Positions 47,339-59,537 of a stretch of 64,000 nucleotides of DNA are shown one piece after another (within the stretch, counting starts at the first letter, position 1; each line of letters begins with the position of its first letter). This DNA is from Salticus scenicus (taxonomy: Eukaryota > Arthropoda > Arachnida > Araneae > Salticidae): contig OZ005661.1 of the NCBI GenBank assembly GCA_963930645.1, positions 237,885,861-237,949,860 of the forward strand, given 5' to 3'. The translations under genes were made by a program, and so were the position numbers. The notes below the pieces were generated by a model. It had not been told where the DNA came from, ran no database searches, and saw only the letters and a program-made list of their open reading frames with translations.

Positions 47339-48772
47339 TTATTCTTGTTTATGACCGTCAAGGACTTGGCTGCATAAAATATCACGAAGCTGTCTTCATT
47401 TTGTACATGTGACACACAGGGCATTTGCTTTACCTTATAATAATATCCGACGGATTATATCTTCTTCTTATAACCTTCTTATAACCTCTTCTTTTATATT
47501 ATATTAGTCAAAATAACAAATACTCAACCACACAACAGCTTTCTTTAATAACTGTTGAAGCGTTGAGTTCTTTGGTTACACTTTCTAGGGTATAGGCAAA
47601 TTTGTGCAATGTGGGTGCAATGGTCCGAAATTTTACCAAAGAAAAATTACAGCAAGGAGTGTAAATTAGAACAGATAAGTCCCTGCATTATATTAATATG
47701 TATATATTTAAACATTTTATGGAATTAACATATATATTAGTGCATACTGCATTTAAGTATTTAAATGGAAATTTAAGTAAACATTTACGAGCACATTTAT
47801 AATATGACATACAGTAACTCATAACATAAATATTAAATATCGGGGGAAAAAATAATCTTCAAAAATATATAAAGTTTCTTTAACAATGCATATTTTTTTC
47901 TATTTCAAGCAGTCAGCATACGTTAAAGTCAAAAATTATATTCTCGGAAGATGCCCAATATTTATGTTAAACGTTATAGCATTTACGATCTCCATCACAT
48001 TCAAAGAAGCGTTTTTGTTAGAGTTCTGAAATGTATGATTATGAGAAAAGTAACGAAAATCATAAGAATAAAGACGAATATCAGTTCCCATTAACCATAA
48101 ATTACTCAGGAGAATGAAATCTTAGTCGCAGGCAATTGAATAAATTTAACACCTTTCCGTGTGTTAATGAGAATTTTTAAAATACTTTGGTTTGCACGAC
48201 ACGAATTATTGCAAAATTGTCTGAAATATCAATATTCTTAAAAAACATTCTTCTTTACTCAAATTTTTCCAAATATTATTTAAACCATGAAATAAAACTT
48301 ATGTAGCATTTTTAGGTACTTTTAAATTTTAGATAATATATATAGACGTCTCCAAAATCCTTTTCTCTTACATTTTTTGAAATGTGTTCAAAATTATTAT
48401 ATTTTTTTCGTCGTCACAAGATAAATTGTTTGTTATTATTAATAATGTTAAAATTTACTTTGTTTAGATAATGAATTCAAAATTTTAAAAATGACCATAT
48501 ATTTGGTTTATTCTGGAATTCCTAAAAAATACTCCAGATACTTTTAATTAAAAAGTTATTATATGTATGGTATTGCAGTTCTCTAAATATCTGCTAATCT
48601 GTATGAATATAAAAATATATCCCAAAGATATCTTTCTAGGATTTTTTAGTTTTGAAGTACACACTCTATCTGAGTGAACGACATTTAAATAGTTTACTAC
48701 TTCTCAAAATTTTTATAACTAATGTCAGGCATTTTTAGTGAAACATTCCTTAAAATATGACTAATATCACTC

Positions 48773-49912
48773 ATTTTCTTGAAGGTGCAGATTGGCATGT
48801 GTTGGTTGCATTTGTATCTCAAGAAAATGCATCGTTAATACATATTTCACTATTTATGAGATATTTTCTATGTCATTAAAATGTAACTATTTCTAAGAAG
48901 TCTAAAAAAACACTTATATCTGCATTCAGTTAATGTTGTTCAGTGAAATGTTGACTGTGCAGTATTTATATCATAGATATATTTCTGTTTTTGATTATAC
49001 ATTCCTTCTTAAATTAATTCAATTTTTAATAACAATGCGACAGCTTAATATCTAATTATGATGACAGAGATATAAATTATCTTTCTAACAAAAAAAAAAT
49101 CTGGAGTGACTTTACTTGTCTTTCCGAACATTACGTTATTAACGGTTGTATATATAAATTAAAATACGACAAGTCGATAAATATACGAAAGAAAAAATTA
49201 TAAAAAGTTACTGGAGTGTTTTTCTCTAGTAATCTAAAAATAACTTGCTAGAGTAATTTTCTTTACTGTTTACTTCTATGATAATGCACTTAAAATAAAT
49301 TGAACGCATATATTATAATGATAAAGAAATTTTCATTGTGCCCCTGTAAAAATCTATCAGGGCTAGATTCGCCAAGATCTATAATATTTAACGGACCATA
49401 ACCTACATTATTTGTTTAAATTTTCATCTTAATCGAGTAAGGCGTGTAGAATTATCGTACTTTAAAAAATTTGGACCAACAGGCCATAATGATGCCTCTG
49501 TGTCCCTGTAAAAACTATATGTGCTAGATTCAACAAAATCTATACAGTTTGTGTGCGTTTAGACGCTATCGCATTTTTTTAAAATTGGGCGCATAGGCCA
49601 TAATGATAAAGAATTTTTCTTTGTATCCCTGTAAAAAACTATAAGTCCTAGATTTACTGAAATCAATAACGTTCGTTCTATCGTGAGCTACAACGTACAT
49701 ACCTACTTTCAGCTACCTGGAACAAAGTATTTCTGCGCTATCGTATTCAGTCACACACGAACACACACACATACATACATCATCTGTAAAAATAATAAAA
49801 ATGAACCCAGAAGACCACAAAACGTAAAGAAACACCAAAATCTCAAAGTCGAATTTTTGACAAGATTACAATTCTTTCCTTACTATATGCATGTTCGGAA
49901 AGTAAAAATAGA
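48773..49912 (+). mobile_element. F3 Helentron/DINE-like element
   Basis: Copy A (near 22100) lacks this block. The 5' part has an 11-bp inverted pair, CATTTTCTTGA and TCAAGAAAATG (48773-48830). The 3' half has three units of roughly 110-130 bp with CCATAATGAT and CCCTGTAAAAA (near 49315, 49484, 49602). Then come a CA tract (49751-49775), a spacer with AAAGTCGAATTTTTGAC, and a terminal hairpin CTTTCC...GGAAAG followed by TAAAAA at 49912. The order of parts is the same as in F1 and F2. Confidence 0.6.
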
Positions 49913-50046
49913 TGTAATATAAGGAACGCAAATGCAAAGCTTAAGAATCTAATTTATTGTATGAATTACACTTCCTTAAATCTCTATACGAAGATATAAA
50001 GCCAATAAATGCAGTTAAATGAAGAATTGATCATAATAAATCCAGA

Positions 50047-51333
50047 TTATTTGTAGTTTTCTTTTGATTTTATATTTTTCTTGAAACAGGTTACTTTCTG
50101 ACTGTGGAAAAACAAAATTTCTCCTAAAAGTAATAATATAGACAGAATATATCCTGCTAATATTAATATAAATGCCGGAGCAACATCCCTACCTGTTAAG
50201 CTTCTCACGCCTGTGTCTTCTTTGTTCCGAATAGTGAGTAGACGAGGGATATTACCCCAAAGGTAATGGTCACCATTGTGTTTGAAATAAAGACCAGATT
50301 CTAGTAATTTATGGATAAATGCGTCTATTAGACTTTTACAGCAAAAATCCTTACTTATGAACATTCCAGGCAAATATCCAAAAATGTGGTCAGCTGAGAT
50401 AATTTTGTTTCCGGAAAACGATAGTTGAAGCGCTTGATAATTATTGATAAAAGCAAGATTTTTACTTGTTGTTTCATCTAAAAAGCTAAAGACAACATCA
50501 TTATCGTAACTCAAACCATTTTTTTGCAGGTCACTTCCTATAACCTGATATTTTGTATCTTCAGATGGTGTCAGGACCCAAAAAGCAAAATTATCGGGAA
50601 AGCTAAAGCATTGGTAGTCTCCGTTTTCAACAGCTTCACTTAATTTCGACCAATTGTCAACTATGTTGACAGAAGGAATTGCAAGGAACGAAAAAAACAC
50701 GGAACTGTATATAAGTCCCAGAAACATAGCCCCTAAATGCCATGTGCGAACTAGTATTTTTTCCGACATAGCCAATGGTCTAAAATTAGAATTTTGTTTA
50801 AACAATACGGCAAAAACATGAAAAATAATTTTGTCCAACGTATACCTCCACTTAAAAACGATGTGAGATACTAATGTTAGCACAATTAACACTGCAAAAA
50901 TAGTTATCCAAACAAATGGTGAAAATGTTTTAAAAATTCCAAACATTTCCGTTGATGGTTTTGGTTTTATTATCATAAATGAAACAGTCTCCATAAAAAG
51001 CGGATAAGCATAATTTTCTAAGCTATCGTAATTCCACATCATATACATTTGCGTTGTAATATCCATATGTAAGAAACTTGAATTACCACGATCTAACTTC
51101 AGTGTTCCATCTGTCCTATCTAAATATTTATAATTATACAGAATAGCATTCGTTTTTTCAAAGGATTTCGTAAATGTTGTAAGATAGTCTCTAAGCAGCA
51201 ATAGATTTCTAAATTTAATATTCGCTTTCATAATATTTATATATTCTTCTCTAGAATAATACCCATTTAGGTAGTCCCTTGCCACACCAGATGGGACAGG
51301 AGAACCAATCGTCACTTCTTTATACAGCGCCAT
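50047..51333 (-). CDS. divergent ionotropic receptor (IR), receptor B
   Basis: A 428-residue single-exon paralogue of receptor A with the same layout: divergent S1 to about residue 138, TM1 about 140-160, pore region, TM2 ending SFLAIP near 220, S2, TM3 near 386-410 and a short basic tail. By eye roughly 70% of residues match A. The block from MFGIF through FKQNSNFRPL (TM1 and pore) is nearly unchanged. Residues 11-45, 64-104 and about 241-256, which face the ligand pocket side, differ most. It lacks the aspartate run of A (DNDVV instead). The frame stays open while surrounding non-coding DNA has many indels, which argues for a working gene. A membrane chemosensory cation channel is the expected role; ligand unknown. 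Confidence 0.88.
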   Translation of the reverse strand: MALYKEVTIGSPVPSGVARDYLNGYYSREEYINIMKANIKFRNLLLLRDYLTTFTKSFEKTNAILYNYKYLDRTDGTLKLDRGNSSFLHMDITTQMYMMWNYDSLENYAYPLFMETVSFMIIKPKPSTEMFGIFKTFSPFVWITIFAVLIVLTLVSHIVFKWRYTLDKIIFHVFAVLFKQNSNFRPLAMSEKILVRTWHLGAMFLGLIYSSVFFSFLAIPSVNIVDNWSKLSEAVENGDYQCFSFPDNFAFWVLTPSEDTKYQVIGSDLQKNGLSYDNDVVFSFLDETTSKNLAFINNYQALQLSFSGNKIISADHIFGYLPGMFISKDFCCKSLIDAFIHKLLESGLYFKHNGDHYLWGNIPRLLTIRNKEDTGVRSLTGRDVAPAFILILAGYILSILLLLGEILFFHSQKVTCFKKNIKSKENYK

Positions 51334-52104
51334 ACTTTAATTAGAATATTTATTTTTCAGAACTATTCAAAATAAAACTAAAAATTTCTTTTAATAACAT
51401 ACATTTATTAACATAAATTAAATCCCTAAAGTTGAAACAAATAAAGATGATTTCCATTATTTATATATGCATACATATAAAGTTTGAAAATTTAATGAAG
51501 ATTTATTAATATATATATTTGCTTCTTTATGGAAATATATCTTTCAATATTTTCTAGCACAGCATAAATAAAATAAAATTTATATTATGCATTTGCACAA
51601 CACTTCTTTATTTCTAATTTTTCTATATTTTCTCGTTCATTTATTTCAATTCTCTGTTTCGAAACAAAAAATGAATAAGTTACAATTTCAAATTTACAAA
51701 ATAATTCACATGATTTTCATTTGTTGGTGTTACGTTATATGGTAAGGAAATAAACTATCGAATTGAAGCTGCAATAAAATATTATTGCTAGATAGATCTA
51801 TTTAAAATTCCAATATGAATTTATTCTTTAGAATTTAACTGCTTTCCAAAACTATATACAACGCTCATACCAGTAATTTTTTGAACATAATTCAAAGCAA
51901 CATTTGCTTTACAAATGGATAAAAGCCGCTCGCTAATAATCATATGTGAAAAAAAAAACTCTGACCACAACATGTTTGAAATTATACTTATTTTAGAATA
52001 AAACAGCATTGATTTTTATACCTCTCTATCAATAACAAAAAATAAAATAAACAAACGTATTAGAATTTCTCCATAGAAATATTTTTATTTGTGTGTGTGT
52101 TTTA

Positions 52105-52149
<45 letters not shown>

Positions 52150-53043
52150 CCTAGTTTTGTAATTTATAAACATTACCAACTTTGTCCCCATGTGGTTATA
52201 AAAAAGTAATTTTAATATTTAATCTTTCACTTTAATTTTGTCCGTCTTTCTATATTTGTGTAAATGGAAAATTTGTAAACGTTAACACGACATTTACTAA
52301 CGCACGATTATTCTAAGTCATGTATGCTTTATATATGTATATATATATATATATATATATAAACTTTACATCCAAAATTCCGTGTAGTCATAATTTAAAA
52401 TACAAGTTTATTTTGCCGAACAGAAATTGCATTTTAGAATTTTGAAGCAGGAAAATGTACATGTTAGTTTAACATGAAAATTATTTGCATATTTTATCAG
52501 GTATATGATTCCAATACTAAAACTTGTGTAATAAATATTTGCAATGTTCATATATTATAAATTTGAAAGTGAGATTCTCATACATTATAGATAGAAAAGT
52601 TGGACGCATAACTTAGAGAAGTCAATTTTATTTTTCAATATTTTTCAACAAAGTTCAAACATGGTTATGACTTCGAATTGTCTATCTGGCTCAAACTTCA
52701 ATAAATATTTATAGAATTTCTTTAAACATTTATACAAATCCACGTTAGAATTTTCTCTATTTGATTTGATGTAAAAATATTCAGTAGTTTGTATACAGAG
52801 CCTTTCAAAAGTATTACAATGACTTGCTATTAATGAGAGGTATTTCTCTGAGCTATGTTTTCATAACTTTGTTATGCATAATACATATTGAAATTGACAG
52901 TTTTTATTCTTATGTATAAAAAATATCTTTACAGAATATGGTGTAATTAGTGTCAATGTTTAAAGGGCGACCGAAAACAAATTTAGATACATTAGGCTTT
53001 ATAATTGAGAATTGCTTTAAACCCTTAACGATATCGTAAATTT
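51334..53043. other. 5' flank of receptor B
   Basis: No gene. Homologous to 23567-25600 without the tRNA cassette. (TA)n tracts at 52108-52146 and 52336-52361. The frame at 51821-52009 is not open in copy A. Confidence 0.45.
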
Positions 53044-54016
53044 CCAGTGTTGCGGCCACCACGAGACTTTCTTCTATATTTTCCTATACAAATTCACTCA
53101 GTAACAATATTAAAAAAAATCCAAGGTTTTTTTTTTTTCCGTTAAAAGTAAAAAAAATCGATAACTTTGTTTTAAATTACCACATATTTATAGTTCAACC
53201 ATTCGTTTTAAAGGTACTGACGAGACCTTTCGAAAGATACCCATCTTGAAAATTTACCCCACCCCAGAGGGTACTTCCCCCCAGGGGGGGAAGCGATGTC
53301 CCCACATGCACAATTTTTTTTTCCTAATTAACTACTACTATTAGCAATAATTCATATTAATTTTACAAACACAGGTTAAGAATAACTCTCATTATGCACA
53401 TTTATACGAAATTTTGTCTTATATACCATGTTAAAAATTTAGAAGAAATACGATCACAGCGCCTCCTGTTGTGCGATTGATCCCCAAATCTAATCAGCAC
53501 CAGTTTATGTCAGGAGCCAACTAAATACCAAGTTTTGATAATTTCGTTGTTAAAAAAAAAAAAAAAAAATGTAAAAAGTAAAAAAAATCGATAACTTTGT
53601 TTTAAATTATCACAGATTTATAGTTCAACCATTCGTTTTAAAGGTACTGACGAGACCTTTCGAAAGATACCCATCTTGAAATTTTTGCCCTTCATCGCCA
53701 TGTTAAAAATTTAGAAAAAGCGGGATGGCAACGCAACCTGTAAGACGATTTTTACCAAAAGTCTATGGACACTAATTTATGTCAAGGTGCAACTACATAC
53801 CAATTTGTATGAAACTCTGTCCAGTAGTTCCTGAGGTACAGTTGCCACAAAATTTTGTCACACACACACACAGACAGACAGACAGACAGACATTTTCGAA
53901 AAATTGTCAAATCGTGTTCTACAGCTCTCAAAACGTGTAAATCCATCAAAAACCCGAAATCGAAAATTTTTACGAATCCAATACTTTCTTCTATTGAAAA
54001 TAGAAGAAAGTAAAAA
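53044..54016 (+). mobile_element. F1 Helentron/DINE-like element, copy b
   Basis: Begins GTGTTGCGGCCACCACGAGA then CTTTCTTCTATATTTT and carries the C-run block near 53259-53292. Units with CGATCACAGCGCC follow, then CACACA/CAGA (53863-53891) and CAAAACGTGTAAATCCATC. The 3' hairpin TACTTTCTTCTATTGAAAAT continues AGAAGAAAGTA and ends AAAAG at 54016. It lies at a different position from F1a, so the two inserted after the duplication. Confidence 0.75.
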
Positions 54017-56544
54017 GAGCCTAATTTTTTTCATTAAAGAAAATTGTATAAAATAAAAAAGTATACATAGATGCCAATATTTTAATTTATCCCGCGATAT
54101 TTTTACCCCACCTTTATTCCATACCACTTATTTTTTAAAAGTGTCTGTATTCTTATTTTATCGTCTGTATTCTTATTTTATCGAAGTTCTATAATAGAGA
54201 ACATTTCTCTGTACATAAAGTGGTGCGGAAAAAAGACGGAGTTAAAAATGTACCGGAATAAATTTAAATGTTAGCACCTATGAATATACAGTATCATTTT
54301 AAATTTTTGATTGTTTTTTTTTTTTTTTTTTTTTTTTTTTTTCAAATCAAGAAAATATAATTTTGCAGGAACGCCAACTTTTAGAGTTATGGTTTTCCAA
54401 TGAGTAAATAAATAAAAGATATATATGCTTAATACATTAAAAAATAAATTTTATGAAAACAATTTTACGGGTAATACAATACTATACGTATAAATACACT
54501 GTTTTCAGACTCGTTATACAAATTTTTATGCAGAAATCTTCTTTCCGAATCACTCACAGATAAATTTATTTTAAATGTAGAATCCGAGTTATTTTGCGAT
54601 TCTGGCACCATAATGCGCGTAATATTAAAAAATATATTTTACCACGGAGCACAAAACGATGTGCAATTCAAAAGCCTAACTCAGCTAAGGTAATAAAAAA
54701 TATATATTAGAAATATTTAAAATTGAATAGTGCTTATATCTAGTTTAAAATAAACTGACTGTCACGAACTATGTTTTAAATAGTCTGCTACTTCCATCTA
54801 GAGTGTAAAATAAGAAATAAAAAACTTTACGTGAATCAGAAATGGTTTGCTTTTATTTCTTTTAGTGTGTTACTTTTGAACACGGCAGCCCAGAAATATC
54901 ACGAGCACAGAAAACGGAGGGCGCAACCTCAACCCGTCATTTTCACGGGAGCGAGAAGAGGTTAATGGCATTTTCATTTGTTTTAGGTGTATTTAACGCT
55001 TTTCAAAATGTTCTAGTAACTAAGATTTGCTTTACATTTTCTGCCTTTCTGCTTACCTATATATACAGATGTATATAACATGCAGTCTCGCAAAAACTTA
55101 TCGTAAATGTCAATAAAAATCCTTCAAACAAATATGTATCATATTCAAAATCACTATCGCAATTTTTTTGTAAAAATGGTGTAAATATCACAACACATTT
55201 ACGTACAAGAACACCCAATAAAGTTACAATAAATTAAATTCTTTGAAGGGAATTCTCTAAACCATAATTAAATATATTTGTATTGCATACTGCCTAATCC
55301 TAATAACTACCTTTTTTAAACACAAAAATTGTTTTCATATTATATATATATATATAATATAGTACGATTTGTGTTAAATAATTCAATTTCACACAAGGGG
55401 CTATAATTTAAAAACGCTTTAATTCGTTTTCAGTTATTCAAAGTGTTTTATCACATACTGACACTGTTTAAATGTGATTATAATACTGTTAGTGTTTCCG
55501 TCTGCATGTCCACGCTTCAATTACTGTTGGGTACTGCACATTTTCTTATAAAAATAATATAAATAGTACAGCTAAAATATTATAAATAGTGCAGAAGACA
55601 GGTATTCACAAAAATATTTTCAGTGCATTATGGTATATGAGAAGTACATGTTTAACACTAATTTTAATTCATTTATATTGGATACGATGTAAAGAAATTA
55701 TTTCCGAATATTAAGATACAAACACTTTTTTGTGTACAAAAAGAAGAATTTTTAGAAATTATAGTACCAAAATAACTTGTTCAAATTCATTATGCGACAT
55801 AAAAGCGAAATTAAAATTATTAATGTATTTTTTTTCTTTTTATGAGAATCATTTTTGTGCACTAAATGGTGCTTTAACAGGCTTTAGGCAATGTATAAAG
55901 CTGCATAAATGAAAAATATTTTTAATACTTTTAATACAAAACATGCATAAAGAAGAAGAAGACGAAGATGTCCACAGATGTATATGGAAGACACCTTTCG
56001 TCATAGTTAAAAACAAAACATTTTTTTCTAGCCTTGCTGTTTTTGAACATTATATAGGCCTCCTGCACAATGTATTGTAGGACTTTTTTTTAATTAAATA
56101 CATAAAGGAAATTTGTTTATTTCAAATTAGAAAAATTTTTGTACAAAAATGTTCAAAAAATATTTTGTTGTATTAATTATCGGATTTTAGATTTTCTTAA
56201 GTAATAAGAAACATTTTATTTTTAAAGAATAAAACATATTTGATTCAAAATCTGGCAGAATTCATTTAGCAAATCCTCGAGCCACTACTAAGAATTTCAC
56301 AACAGTCTGATATTAGAACATTTAAAGATTAGGAAGACTACTATATGTGTATATATATATATATTGAGTGGGTAGGTGTGTATTTATACAATCAAATTTT
56401 CTTATATGAAAAAGAAAGAAATATTTTTTTTTTTAATGTAATCAAATTTTAATATTCTGTGTTTTGTTAAATATACTTCGAATAAAACACATGTCAATCC
56501 TCTCCGCAAACCAAGTCTGACTCTTACGTTGTCTTACCCGTATA
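54017..56544. other. gene-free; right part of copy B and spacer
   Basis: Poly-T at 54308-54342 is one of the longest runs in the window. 54150-54880 has no visible match in copy A; 54880-55940 matches copy A. A slightly GC-richer patch at 54890-54965 has no family resemblance. No gene seen. Confidence 0.4.
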
Positions 56545-56900
56545 TATGGTATAGAAAGTATTGTTTTTGAGTCAAACTTTCTCAAATGAGATTTTTGTTT
56601 CATTTACACATTTTGAGGTCCTCTAAATAAATTTAAAAAAAAGTTTTTAAGGATTGCTCTGTGTGTGTGTCTGTCGTTTAAGAGCATATTTCAAGAACAA
56701 ACTCTATCAGGAAATCTAAACTCGGTGTTCTATATCTACATCATATGGTGGTGCAACATGAAACTTTTCATTGCGATCAAGCAAATGGTTCATGTACAGG
56801 GACATCCAAGAGAATTTATATATAATTATCTACGGGCTAAATTTCTGTTACGTGCAGTGTAACATCTATAAGCTGGCGTAAACAAAGTAGAATAAACACA
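56545..56900 (-). mobile_element. possible F4 element fragment
   Basis: On the minus strand there is a hairpin pair AGAAAGT...ACTTTCT (56551-56582 on plus). Outside it lies a GT tract (56660-56671) and a unit with GGATGTCCCTGTACATGAAC (complement near 56790-56810). A similar unit GGATGCTCCTGTATACGAAA is at 63600 on the plus strand next to a CA tract. Both abut receptor pseudogenes. The parts and order resemble F1-F3, but the ends are not fixed. Confidence 0.4.
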
Positions 56901-56944
56901 TAATTTTGCATGCATAAAAACAAGTTTTGTGTAGATTTTGGTAT

Positions 56945-57482
56945 GGAAATCATTCTTCATTCATTTACAAGGTTACCCAAAGTAGGAATTGCAAGAAAAG
57001 AGAGAACTGCGGAATTATAAAGCTCGGAAAGAAAGTTGCAATGATCCAAGTAATAACTAAATTTTTTCCTGATAGTAATGAGGGTTTCAAGATTGAATTT
57101 TGTTTTAGTGAAACAGCAAACGTATGAAACAAAATTTTATCAAATTTATTATTTGATTTAAAAGTGAAATAACTCATAAAAGGTTTTGCAATTGATACTG
57201 TAATGAGTGTAATCCAAATTGAAGTAAAAAATGTCTACAAATTTACGAAAATTTATAGTTCTTATTCTGAATTTCTAATCATAAATAATCCACGACATAT
57301 TCTAGGTGGATAAGCACAATCTATATAGTTTAATAATGAATTTTGAACAGCATACATCTATGGTATAAGGTTAATTTCAGATTGATCTGAATCATCGTTA
57401 AATACTTTAATACTTACCTCAGCTAAATTTTCTTTTGCATACAGAATAAAAGACGCATTATAGAATTTTTTAACATAAGATA
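56945..57482 (-). pseudogene. ionotropic receptor pseudogene 1
   Basis: Fragments of the same receptor family in order on the minus strand. From the 57482 side: KKFYNASFILYAKENL (S1), a TAG, then NYIDCAYPPRICRGLFMI and a TAA. Then IFVNL.TFFTSIWITLI (TM1) with a stop inside, KFDKILFHTFAVSLKQNS (pore region) and VITWIIATFF (start of TM2). After a one-frame shift comes NSAVLSFLAIPTLGNL to a TGA near 56950. At least three stops and one frameshift. S2 and TM3 are missing; F4-like DNA follows. Separate 60-70 codon frames drawn over it are pieces of this relic. Confidence 0.85.
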
Positions 57483-57668
57483 ATATAATAATAATTATGT
57501 AAAACATATTCTTTAATAAGTATTTTCTTACATAAAATATTATGTTATAATCTTTATAGATAAAGAAAAGTATGTATGTGTGTTTCTGTCTGCGCGTTTG
57601 TCCGCGCTCTGGGACTCACACTACAAAGCGATCGACTTGGCAGATCTATAAAACTTGGCAGTTGGATA
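57483..57668. other. spacer before the hAT element
   Basis: No gene. A GT/CTGT-rich patch lies at 57573-57592. The last bases before the element are CCTGAGAC (57669-57676). Confidence 0.4.
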
Positions 57669-57676
57669 CCTGAGAC
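57669..57676. repeat. hAT target-site duplication, left
   Basis: CCTGAGAC, identical to 61925-61932 on the other side of the element; 8 bp is the hAT superfamily length. Confidence 0.92.
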
Positions 57677-57879
57677 TAGAGTCCTGCATCGAGTCGGGTT
57701 GACAGAATTTTTTCTCTTGCGGGTCGGGTTCGGTTCGGGTTTTGTTTTCAACAAGTCGGGTCGACTTGAGAATACCTTTCAAAAAATATTTTACAATTAT
57801 AAACATAAATTTATAGGCATGTTTAGAACTATGTAACTAATTTAAACATTCTGCACATACTAGACATGTATCGGTTGGT

Positions 57880-58112
57880 TGGTTGGTTGGAGGATTTAAG
57901 GCCGATTGACTCCAGATGTGTCCTAGGCCTATATGGGGAATGCCCTTCTTAGAGTTTTTCTAAGGGGTCCTAGCCCGTATTTACGCGTGTTTCGGAGGAA
58001 AACACGGGAAACTCCGAACGGCTAGGTCGATGAGCGCGACCTGGGATCGAACCCGACCTCCCATCTACCAGCTTCGAGCGCAAGAACCGCTCGGCCGCTG
58101 GTGGGCAAACAT
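57880..58112 (-). mobile_element. tRNA-derived SINE, copy 3
   Basis: The best copy. On the minus strand: CAGCGGCCGAGCGGTTCTTG (box A), GGTCGGGTTCGATCCC (box B), the body with AACTCCGTTCGG-type complement and GGGCATTCCCC, and a 3' tail (CCAA)4 at 57880-57895. The tail shows the family ends in a CCAA simple repeat rather than poly-A. Confidence 0.82.
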
Positions 58113-58370
58113 GTACCACCGGAGCTCCCTATTCGCATCCGCGGATATCCGCCAGGAAATTAGATCCGTTTTTATATCTGGATCTGTTTTCTTTTCTTCA
58201 ACGGAACTAATATGTATCTTTTGTAGAAATTCTATGAAAATTAGAAAAGTATTATAAATCTTTCTCGATTGTTGTTAATATATAAATTAAAGAAATACAA
58301 ATACAGTATAACCTCGCATTTACATTCTGGAAATTGAAAAGTTTTCGCAGTTTACAATTTTTTTTTTTTT

Positions 58371-59378
58371 TAATTTCTTCTTTATTCAGTAGAAGAAAGT
58401 ATTAGATTCGTAAAAATTTTCAACTTCCAGTTTTTGATGAATTTGCACGTTTTGAGAATCCCGAACACGATTTGACTATTTCTAGAAAATATCAGTCTGT
58501 GTCTCTGCATGTGTGTGACAAAAGTTTTGTAGCGACTGTATCTGTGGAACTATAGCACATAATTCCATATAAATTTATAAATAAATGTACCTTGACATAA
58601 ATTAGTGCCTATAAACGTTTGGTGCGCATAGCTCAACAGATAGCGCTGCTATACAGTGATTTCCACAATTTAATGGAATGCCATATCTCAGAAACTACTG
58701 CAGAGAATTGCATATAAATTTATATGTAGATGTACCTTGACATAACCTAGTCCCTATCAACTTTTAATGTCAATTTCTCAAAAGGTGGCGTTGCTATACA
58801 GGGATTTCGACAGTTCAAGGAAAGGCTATATTTGAGGAACTACTAAACAAAACTGCATATAAATTTATATGTGGATTTACCATGATATAAATTATTATTT
58901 TTCCACTTTTGGTACCAATAATTCAATAGGTGGCGGTGTTATACAGCGATTTACATAATTTAAGGGAAAGAGATATCTCAGGTTCTATTTTGTATAATTA
59001 AAAAAAATGATATCTGAAAAGACCATTATCAGACATTATGCTGATTCAAGTTGGATGTATATCGTCCAATAGGGGCGCTGCTGTCCTGCAATTTTCCCTG
59101 AGAACGGAAAAGCTATATCTCAACTTCTATTGTATAATTGTACAAAATTTTATAAGTGAAATAACCATTATGAAAACGCATTTTTTAATATACTATTTAT
59201 GGAGAATAAAACTGTCTTTCTTTGTACAATGTAATTTTTTCTCTAAGATGAAAATCGTCTGTATCCATTATGGTAGGTAATTTTAATAAATAATAGCTTA
59301 AGTAAATTATCTGTACTGAGCGAATTTGTATTAGAAAATATAGACGAAAGTCTTGTGATGGGCACAACATAGTAGTTT
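58371..59378 (-). mobile_element. F1 Helentron/DINE-like element, copy c
   Basis: Opposite orientation: the 3' hairpin with AGAAGAAAGTAT is at 58371-58410. Units with GGTGGCGTTGC, TATCTCAGAAACTACTG and GTACCTTGACATAA of about 120 bp follow. The 5' end (complement ACTACTATGTTGTGCCCATC) is at 59378. The interior units are related to but not identical with copies a and b. The 80-codon frame at 59038-59280 lies within it. Confidence 0.7.
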
Positions 59379-59537
59379 TATTTTTTTTATGTTTGTATTT
59401 ATTTATTTATTTAATACCTTTACTTTTAATGAAATTCAATCCTCGCTTTTAAGTAAACGGAATTTTGAATTTTCCTCCATTTATACTTGTTTATACAGCA
59501 AATATAGAAGAAATACTTGTTGTGATTTCATTTAAAG

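Larger units (their letters stand above)
43870..55940. repeat. segmental duplication, copy B
   Basis: Partner of copy A (11280-28070); correspondences are listed there. It keeps the ancestral uninterrupted state at the positions of the F2, ACTAG, Tigger-like MITE, hAT-like MITE, tRNA cassette and F1a insertions in copy A. Its own extra blocks are at 47115-47338, 48773-49912 and 53044-54016. Confidence 0.8.

Noticed and set aside
47107..47412. 101-codon open frame
   Set aside because: It spans the private insert of copy B and both flanks; copy A has no such frame and no protein family is recognised.
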